Assembly: GCA_030064795.1 (NCBI GenBank)
Contig: JASJEI010000509.1
Coordinates: forward strand, 1 to 10,137
Origin: Pleurocapsa sp. MO_226.B13
GTDB lineage: Bacteria > Cyanobacteriota > Cyanobacteriia > Cyanobacteriales > Xenococcaceae
DNA: 10,137 bases
Reading direction: 5' to 3'
Shown here: piece by piece, positions 5,183 to 10,137 of the stretch
Numbering within the stretch: the stretch's first letter is position 1
How the letters are laid out: each line of letters opens with the position of its first letter
Notes under the pieces: generated by a model
What the model was told of the DNA's origin: nothing
What the model saw: only the letters and a program-made list of their open reading frames with translations
Database searches by the model: none
Translations under genes and position numbers: made by a program

Positions 5183-6457
5183 TCAGAGACCATAGCCCTT
5201 GCTCTGTTCTTGTTTTGGTTTTGGTATTCCATCATTATCTTTTAGTTGAATAAGATTTTGATTGGCATTTTTATCCTTTTTCGTTGACGAATGCTGCTCT
5301 ACTGATTTTACGGCTTGAAGTAGTTTCTCTCGCTGTCCGTAATCAAGTTCATCTTTTAAAACCAATGAACCAGTCTCGGTTTGTCTGACGATAAATTTCT
5401 CTTGCTGAGTCCTTTCGGAGTTAAATTCGATGGCGTAAACACTAATAGTGTCATTGTTGATTAACACTGCTAACCTCCCTCTTATCGTTCTCAGCCGTTG
5501 ATTTATTTGACGCTGATTTTTTTTCTGTTTAACTAAGGCGCGGGCTAATTCTTCTTTTTGTTCTTTAGTCTGATTTAATTCTGAGTATTGTTGTGACTGC
5601 TCTGTTTGCTGAGAATTTAGTTCTCGACTTTTTGCAGGCTCAATCTCTGCTGCTTTGTTGGGCTTTCGTGAGCTTGCTTCAATTAATAAGATACGCTCAA
5701 AGCTGTCGTCATAACTAACTCGCTTATATTTTTGTAAGCCACCGAAAGTGTAGGCTTTTCCCAAATGAGTTCCGCTGGTTGCTACTCCGTCGAGTCGATA
5801 ACTAATTCCTTTAATTTTCCCCGTTCTGGTCACGGTAATTCTCGCATCAACTCCTCGGTCTTTGAGGCGATTAATCAACTCTGGCATCGCGATTACTTGT
5901 TCGGTTTCGCGCTCGATTATCTGCTGTAGCTTTTCTCTGACACTAGCCTCACCCGTGCGTTCGATTAATCTCTTCTCACCGCTGGTTTGTCCTCGCTGCT
6001 GCTTTTGGGTTGATGAAATGGTTGGGGTTAATTCGTACTTCTTTTCTAACTCTCTGATTAGCTGTTCGCTTCTGACATAATCCCAACTATCACTGACCGT
6101 TGTACCGTCAGTAATGCGAATTCTACTAGCAACGATATGTATGTGGTCGTGGTCTTTATCGCTATGGCGATACACTACATATTGGCTACCAATAAATTCC
6201 ATTCCTTCCAGGTATTCTTCGGCGATCGCGTTCCAGGTTTCATCATCTAAATGTTCGTCTTTAGGTAGAGATAAACTGGAATGATAAACGGCTTTTTCTA
6301 GTTGAGGGTTTAAGCGTCTGGCGACGGCGAATTCTGCCGACATAACTCTCGGGGTATCACCTGCCATGTTGCCCCCAATGATGCGACTATGTTCGTGGTC
6401 ATGAAGATAATTTAATACGCCACGAAAGCTTTTTCCCTTTACCTGTTTACCGATCAT
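5183..6457 (-). CDS. mobA: MOBP-type relaxase (MobA/VirD2 family mobilization nuclease)
   Basis: The relaxase nicks one strand at oriT, stays covalently bound through a tyrosine and pilots the strand into a recipient. Tyr17 (GVLNYLHD) is the likely nucleophile. The metal-binding three-histidine motif is clear at 98-108 (RHSDKDHDHIHI, His103/His105/His107), followed by VASRI, typical of MOBP enzymes. The nuclease domain spans about residues 1-250. The rest (about 255-424) is charged, with glutamine- and lysine-rich helices and a likely coiled coil around 280-330, ending in a disordered tail. At 424 residues it is short and has no primase or helicase domain, so transfer would rely on another element's type IV secretion system. 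It follows mobC by 21 bases with a strong GGGGAG close before the ATG, so the two form an operon. Confidence 0.93.
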   Translation of the reverse strand: MIGKQVKGKSFRGVLNYLHDHEHSRIIGGNMAGDTPRVMSAEFAVARRLNPQLEKAVYHSSLSLPKDEHLDDETWNAIAEEYLEGMEFIGSQYVVYRHSDKDHDHIHIVASRIRITDGTTVSDSWDYVRSEQLIRELEKKYELTPTISSTQKQQRGQTSGEKRLIERTGEASVREKLQQIIERETEQVIAMPELINRLKDRGVDARITVTRTGKIKGISYRLDGVATSGTHLGKAYTFGGLQKYKRVSYDDSFERILLIEASSRKPNKAAEIEPAKSRELNSQQTEQSQQYSELNQTKEQKEELARALVKQKKNQRQINQRLRTIRGRLAVLINNDTISVYAIEFNSERTQQEKFIVRQTETGSLVLKDELDYGQREKLLQAVKSVEQHSSTKKDKNANQNLIQLKDNDGIPKPKQEQSKGYGL

Positions 6458-6478
6458 GTCTCCCCATCTTTCCGTCTT

Positions 6479-6847
6479 TTAGTCTTCATCATCGGGAGCG
6501 AGGTAAATCGCTAACATTTCCAATCTTATTCGCTTAATCAGATCGGAGAGTTCGGATAATTCAGTCGGATCTACATTACAGTTACCGCTTCTTTTTAACG
6601 AGGCATGAGCAGCTTTGGTTAGTTGATTGATGTTGTTGCCGATGCGTCCGAGTTCAACATAAGTAGCGCGATTTATTTCGGGAACTTTTGGTTGAGAACG
6701 AATGGTTTTATTTAGTCCTGCTGCCCTGAGATATTCGCTCAACTTAAGGTTGGCTGCTGCGGCTTTTTGCTCCATCGTTTTTCGTTCCGATGGCAACAAT
6801 CTTAGCTGATAATTTTCTCGAACTACTTTCTGTTTTGGTCTTGGCAT
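6479..6847 (-). CDS. mobC: MobC-family relaxosome accessory protein
   Basis: This 122-residue protein binds near oriT and helps the relaxase open the nic region. The N-terminus (YQLRLLPSERKTMEQKAA, 13-30) is a ribbon-helix-helix-like DNA-binding segment with the helix LKLSEYLRAAGL after it. Residues 67-79 (GRIGNNINQLTKA) are the MobC signature, followed by helices to an acidic C-terminus (APDDED). It is the first gene of the mobC-mobA operon. An AAGGAG directly abuts the ATG at 6845-6847, closer than ideal, so initiation may be weak. The family-typical start MPRPKQK supports this choice. Confidence 0.91.
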   Translation of the reverse strand: MPRPKQKVVRENYQLRLLPSERKTMEQKAAAANLKLSEYLRAAGLNKTIRSQPKVPEINRATYVELGRIGNNINQLTKAAHASLKRSGNCNVDPTELSELSDLIKRIRLEMLAIYLAPDDED

Positions 6848-7275
6848 CTCCTTATCTTCTACGTAATAAACTTACATATTTTCCTGTTATTAAACTCTCT
6901 CCTCCTCTCCCCATCCCCTTGTCTCTTGTCTCCCCTTTCCTGGTTACAAACTATCTACCTGAAGATAACTGGGGTGTCCAGAGGGGTTTCCCCTTTGGCA
7001 AGCCGTTCGAGCGCGCCAGCGCGAGAACATGGCTTGCTCCAAACCTGCTACATTTTCCAGTTTAACATTTGAATTTATAGATTGTGCTACGAAAAATTAC
7101 ATCAGTGCCAATGAGGAATTATCAGTGAAAAATCTTTTATTATAGCTACTAAAAATACTTGTGAAACAAACAATAAACTAAGCTCTGGTATTTGCTATGA
7201 ATTAGAGATGCGTTTGGCTATGGTTCATGTTGCTAAATGGAACAGAGATGGACAGTTAGTGTTGGGATATAAGTT
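6848..7275. other. Gene-free divergent region, likely regulatory and possibly oriT
   Basis: This 428-bp stretch separates minus-strand mobC from the plus-strand gene at 7276. It contains the GC-rich hairpins at 6982-7042 and two direct ATCAGTG repeats exactly 20 bp apart (7101-7107, 7121-7127). For many MOBP plasmids oriT lies just upstream of mobC, so it may be here. I cannot recognise a nic-site consensus. Confidence 0.4.
6982..7042. repeat. GC-rich imperfect palindromic repeat upstream of mobC
   Basis: A small hairpin AGGGG-TTT-CCCCT (6982-6994) is followed by a 48-bp imperfect palindrome (6995-7042). Its outer arms are TTGGCAAGCC and GGCTTGCTCCAA, with a CGCG-rich centre. It stands out from the AT-rich surroundings and has the style of cyanobacterial interspersed repeats. 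It is a different family from the repeat at 3086-3120. Confidence 0.6.
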
Positions 7276-7542
7276 GTGGCAGAGAGTAGAGTCAATCAGA
7301 AGATAAAAATTGAGACAATTGAAGCTGTATCTGAGCTACTAGATCAACTAGAGCCAAAACTAAAATCCCAATCAAAACCAGAACCCCATCAAGATGTAAA
7401 ATTATTGAACTTGAGACATAAGATTGAGCGCATTTTGCGATTAGGATATAGCTACGAGGAAGTAGTAGAGGTACTCAAGCAGCAGAACATAAATATTTCG
7501 ACTGAGAGACTCAAAAGATATTTAAAGGATGCAGATGATTAG
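7276..7542 (+). CDS. Small helical DNA-binding-type protein, possible relaxosome accessory
   Basis: This 88-residue protein has a GTG start; an in-frame TAA lies just upstream, so no earlier start is possible. The N-terminal half is charged and flexible. Residues 47-83 hold a helical unit: LRHKIERILRLGYSYEEVVEVLKQQ, then INISTERLKRYLK. The pattern of a helix, a GYSYEE turn, a helix and a final basic helix resembles a short helix-turn-helix as in resolvase C-termini and in small plasmid proteins that bind near oriT (TraK-like). It is transcribed divergently from mobC, the usual position of such genes, which supports a role at the transfer origin. No enzyme motif is present. The family assignment is tentative. 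Confidence 0.72.
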   Translation: MAESRVNQKIKIETIEAVSELLDQLEPKLKSQSKPEPHQDVKLLNLRHKIERILRLGYSYEEVVEVLKQQNINISTERLKRYLKDADD

Positions 7543-7818
7543 TAGTGTCTGTATCTAAGATTGAGAATAAATGTAGAGTAATGAATTTGGTCTAAGTTTA
7601 TATAGAAGATGAACGAAGATTATCTACAGACTAAGACATAGTTTGAACAATGTAGTAAAAACAGAATTGGATCTAGGTACGCTAAAGGTTAGGTCTCCTC
7701 AGATAGGTAAATTGACTATATGCTTGTTGATAAAGAGAGCCAGAAAAGGTTATCTAAAAAGATAGCAGTGGTCATAAAAATCCAACCTATCTAGAAATGA
7801 ACTAGAAATACAGACAAA
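7543..7818. other. Gene-free AT-rich spacer
   Basis: This spacer lies between two convergent genes. I see no open frame with coding character, no tRNA-like fold and no strong hairpin apart from the weak one at its right edge. Confidence 0.5.
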
Positions 7819-9255
7819 TCAATCAAGAATAATTGATTTTGGGTTGTTTTCATTTTCAATTTTTACAGCCTCGGTTTTAACCCCATTACTTTCGAGCAAA
7901 TTCTCAATAAGTTCGATCTGAGTTTCTATTTTTTTCTTTTCATCATCTGTAATACCTGAGTTACCACCGTTTACAATATTTGGTGTCGATTCTTCTAAAC
8001 TAATATTAATTTTCTTATTAGGTAACATCTCCGTTAAGCAGATATTTTTAAGTTCTGTATCTACTTTAAGAGGCTCTTTAGAAGCAAATGATAATTGTTG
8101 GCATATAATCTTATTGATTTTCGTATTAACTTGAATATTTAAAAGGTTAGGATCGGTATCTGTTAAAGATTTTATAATCTCTAATCTCGTTCCCCAATCT
8201 TCTTGTTTGGATGATAATGTTGTTCGATTATAATCAACAAATAAGGAGACTGTTTGAATCAGTACGATAAATATAAAAACAATAGCATTTGCCCAAATCC
8301 AATTTCTAGTGATTTTTTTGTCTGTATCTCTTAGTGTATTTAATTGATCCAAAATTGATTCTATTTTTTCCCACCTTGTCGATCTCGAACAATCATCACT
8401 AATTGCTTCAGTCAAATTATTTTGTTTTTGATTAACTCCTCTTTCAAAAGTAGAAATATTTTTTGCTAGTTCATTAAACTCTTGTGGTTTACTCAATATA
8501 GAAATAAATACAATTAGACAGATATAACAAATTCCTAGAATCAATTGACAAAGAACAAAAAACCACCAACTTTTAGAGCTAAAATCCCATAAAAGAAGGG
8601 TTGAAATGAATTCATAATATCTCAAGAAGAATGAGAGAGAAATAAATAGCAAAAATCCAATAGGAAATAAATAAAATATACTAATTGCCCAACCTAACTG
8701 CCCTGTCAATCTTAGGGTATGAGTCCTTACTTTTGTCGGTACATTATTAGTAGAAAGTTCTATATTTATTCCTTCGAGAATAGTGGCGTTGAGTAGCTTA
8801 TGATAAACTTGCCGATCCAAAACCCAAAGCATACATAAGCCTAAAGCACCCATAACTGCGATTAAAGATATTAATAAACGTCGATCTATAAAAAGCAGTT
8901 GGTCTTGATTTTGTACTAAAAGTAATGATACGCCTCCTAATGTTCCTAGAAGCCAGGTAGAAGCATATTTTCTTACCTCTGACAGTTGGGTAATAAATTG
9001 CTTTTCTTGAGATTTGATAATCTCGAATACTTTTAAATAATCTTCTTCAGAAGCACTTTTGACCTCTTGAAAGCTATCCGAATGGTTATTTTGAGCTTCT
9101 GCTAATTTACTAGCAGTTTGTAAAAGATAACTATTAAAATTTAAAATTAAGCGTTTTTTTTCATTAGAATCCACCGAGTCATTGAAGTTATTTATATACT
9201 CCAAAGCATTGTCGGCAATTCTTTCCTTGATTTTTGAAACTAGACTTTTACTCAC
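7819..9255 (-). CDS. Five-helix membrane protein of unknown function
   Basis: I do not recognise this 478-residue protein. An N-terminal soluble helical domain (about 1-97) is followed by predicted membrane helices at about 99-115, 126-146, 187-211, 229-254 and 321-341. Charged loops at 150-186 and 256-318 lie between them. The C-terminal domain (about 345-478) is acidic, with a helix near 437-457 (DDEKKKIETQIELIENLL) that could form a coiled coil. No catalytic or transport signature is visible. The start is GTG (9253-9255) directly after an in-frame TAA and without a clear ribosome binding site. The gene is AT-rich and isolated, and its stop overlaps a weak stem-loop (AAATCAAT/ATTGATTT, 7816-7839). 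The single long open frame makes a real gene likely. Function cannot be assigned. Confidence 0.78.
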   Translation of the reverse strand: MSKSLVSKIKERIADNALEYINNFNDSVDSNEKKRLILNFNSYLLQTASKLAEAQNNHSDSFQEVKSASEEDYLKVFEIIKSQEKQFITQLSEVRKYASTWLLGTLGGVSLLLVQNQDQLLFIDRRLLISLIAVMGALGLCMLWVLDRQVYHKLLNATILEGINIELSTNNVPTKVRTHTLRLTGQLGWAISIFYLFPIGFLLFISLSFFLRYYEFISTLLLWDFSSKSWWFFVLCQLILGICYICLIVFISILSKPQEFNELAKNISTFERGVNQKQNNLTEAISDDCSRSTRWEKIESILDQLNTLRDTDKKITRNWIWANAIVFIFIVLIQTVSLFVDYNRTTLSSKQEDWGTRLEIIKSLTDTDPNLLNIQVNTKINKIICQQLSFASKEPLKVDTELKNICLTEMLPNKKINISLEESTPNIVNGGNSGITDDEKKKIETQIELIENLLESNGVKTEAVKIENENNPKSIILD

Positions 9256-9437
9256 TTAGTTAATATACTTTCTCGGAATTATTTTGGAAGTATTTTAACT
9301 CTTGAGTTTAAAATAACTAATTCATTTATAGTTAATTTTACATTTTATCTCTCCAGAAAAAAATAAAGAAGAGTAACGCAACTAACTAAAACACCTTATT
9401 CGATAGTAGATTAGCGAAAAGACGAAGATCGGGAGAA

Positions 9438-9533
9438 TCAAAAATTCAGCGTGGAAATCGCATTTTCCTTTTGCGCCTCAGTCACTCCTAGATAGCGTTC
9501 CAAGGATGCTAAAGTCCGATGACCCGATATCGA
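9438..9533 (-). pseudogene. C-terminal relic of a second tyrosine recombinase
   Basis: On the minus strand this 31-codon frame encodes SISGHRTLASLERYLGVTE, then AQKENAISTLNF and a TGA. It is the last part of a tyrosine recombinase, with the SGH motif and the nucleophile tyrosine nine residues later (RY), closely similar to ISGHRTLDELYKYLEV of the intact gene at 198-872. Upstream an in-frame stop appears. Bases to about 9550 still resemble the preceding helix (AGGT...CTTCATAATC for AGVPLRVI) with small deletions. The homology then ends where the inverted-repeat element begins. The rest of the catalytic domain is absent, so the gene is dead. Confidence 0.85.
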
Positions 9534-9554
9534 TTATGAAGTCTTACCTGGGGG

Positions 9555-9599
9555 ATGACCACGATTCGCACATTTTAGGGTCATATCGACCTTAAATGC
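9555..9599 (+). repeat. Left inverted repeat of the gene-free element
   Basis: It starts ATGACCACGATTCG and ends TTAAATGC. Its inner half folds on itself: CATTTTAGGGTC and GACCTTAAATG pair around ATATC with a single bulge. It abuts the decayed recombinase relic. Confidence 0.75.
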
Positions 9600-9957
9600 T
9601 TGTCCAGACTAGATTTGAGATTTGTATTTTTTGTAACTACAAATCCGATAAATCAATAGAGGTTAATACATCTCGACAAACTCATAATTGCTAGTTATGG
9701 ATTTTTCGCAATAACTAGGGGATGATTCTCATTTACCAAGGCTTTTCTCAATAAAAATTAAGCGAAAATTATCAGTAGCTTAGATCCTTTATAGTTTCGT
9801 CTTTAAGAGTACCGATAGTCGTAATTATCGGTAGTTCATCCCATTGAAATATAAGATTTGCTAATCCCTATAAATCAAGCTTTTCCCAATCAAAAACGAT
9901 TTTAGCTGTCGTTCGTCTCATGGCTAAGTACTACATTTAAAACCCTTACTATTTATA

Positions 9958-10001
9958 GCATTAAAGTCGATATGACCCTTTAATTCACGAATCGTGGTCA
10001 T
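9958..10001 (-). repeat. Right inverted repeat of the gene-free element
   Basis: Inverted copy of 9555-9599. Its inner half also folds on itself (ATTAAAGGGTC with GACTTTAAT around ATATC), although several stem bases differ from the left copy. It ends six bases before the stop codon of the partial gene at the window edge. Confidence 0.75.
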
Positions 10002-10007
10002 ACGCCG

Positions 10008-10137
10008 CTATGAAGCAGGATTCAATACCATTCTGTCTTGAGACAGGTCTAGATACTTTATTCCATTCTGACAAACCCAGGTAAGTAGTAACCCTTCTGG
10101 ATGGGGATTTTGTGAGAATTGTGAAACCGCTTTGTTA
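10008..10137 (-). CDS. Partial 3' end of an unidentified gene
   Basis: From the right edge the minus strand is open for 42 codons (including NPHPEGLLLTWVCQNGIKYL and then DLSQDRMVLNPAS) before a TAG at 10008-10010. The composition is protein-like, with alternating hydrophobic strands and turns, so it is probably the C-terminus of a gene starting outside the window. It does not look like the missing part of the tyrosine recombinase. No family is recognised. The short length keeps confidence moderate. Confidence 0.42.
   Translation of the reverse strand, partial: NKAVSQFSQNPHPEGLLLTWVCQNGIKYLDLSQDRMVLNPAS

Larger units (their letters stand above)
9555..10001. mobile_element. Gene-free 447-bp element with long imperfect inverted ends
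   Basis: The left end (9555-9599) and right end (9958-10001) are inverted copies. ATGACCACGATTCG and AGGGTCATATCGAC are each identical over 14 bp, with a diverged 8-bp spacer and one gap. The inside has no open frame of coding quality. It contains stem-loops GATTTGTA/TACAAATC (9619-9645), CTAGTTAT/ATAACTAG (9691-9718) and TACCGATA/TATCGGTA (9810-9833), plus GGGATGA/TCATCCC (9719-9725, 9836-9842) enclosing the last one. I see no target-site duplication. It may be a miniature (MITE-like) element, or a structured RNA or recombination site. The mobile-element label is inference. Confidence 0.5.

Noticed and set aside
6790..7065. Plus-strand frame over the mobC start and the GC-rich hairpins
   Set aside because: It is antisense to mobC and then runs through palindromic repeats; a shadow frame.
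7101..7127. CRISPR-like spaced repeats (ATCAGTG twice at 20-bp spacing)
   Set aside because: There are only two 7-bp units and no longer repeat or series; no CRISPR array is present in the window.
7208..7306. 32-codon plus-strand frame overlapping the start of the gene at 7276
   Set aside because: No ribosome binding site, no family resemblance, and it overlaps a better frame.
9555..10001. Group II intron or transposase-bearing insertion sequence
   Set aside because: No domain V-like motif, no reverse transcriptase or transposase frame, and no target duplication are visible.
1..10137. tRNA, rRNA or plasmid replication initiator gene
   Set aside because: No cloverleaf, rRNA signature or Rep-like protein was found on either strand.

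Overview
The window looks like accessory DNA, most likely plasmid, from a cyanobacterium. Five copies of the cyanobacterial HIP1 octamer GCGATCGC (310, 2514, 3345, 4497 and 6222) and imperfect GC-rich palindromes of the cyanobacterial type inside AT-rich DNA support this. A plasmid origin is inferred from a ParA/ribbon-helix-helix partition pair and a MobC/MobA mobilization pair. I see no replication initiator, so the window may be only part of the replicon, or part of an integrated mobilizable element.

Left part (1-2722), recombinases: a strong hairpin terminator lies at 64-89. A compact tyrosine recombinase (198-872, minus) follows. Its first 14 codons and upstream DNA are repeated about 1.1 kb further on (831-929 versus 1956-2054, 93 of 99 bases identical). 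Between the repeats sits one plus-strand gene for a two-helix membrane protein. A serine recombinase (2125-2722, minus) is broken by a one-base insertion after its active-site serine and has also lost a catalytic arginine.

Centre (2723-4960), maintenance: the minus-strand order is parA, a ribbon-helix-helix partner that overlaps it by 8 bases, a PARP/ADP-ribosyltransferase-fold protein, and a small protein 9 bases after that. The last two look like a toxin-antitoxin-type pair downstream of the partition genes. The small partner has a palindromic repeat inserted in its C-terminal coding region. Inverted and repeated motifs flank the partition genes and are candidate centromere or operator sites.

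Right-centre (4961-7542), mobilization: a palindrome-rich spacer, a MOBP-type relaxase, MobC, a gene-free region that may hold oriT, and a divergent 88-residue protein that may be a relaxosome accessory.

Right end (7543-10137): a five-helix membrane protein of unknown role; a C-terminal relic of a second tyrosine recombinase; a gene-free element of about 447 bp with roughly 45-bp imperfect inverted ends and several internal stem-loops; and the 3' end of an unidentified gene running off the window.

Together the DNA reads as a mobilizable, partitioned replicon carrying a candidate addiction module and a patchwork of decayed recombination machinery with two orphan AT-rich membrane-protein genes.
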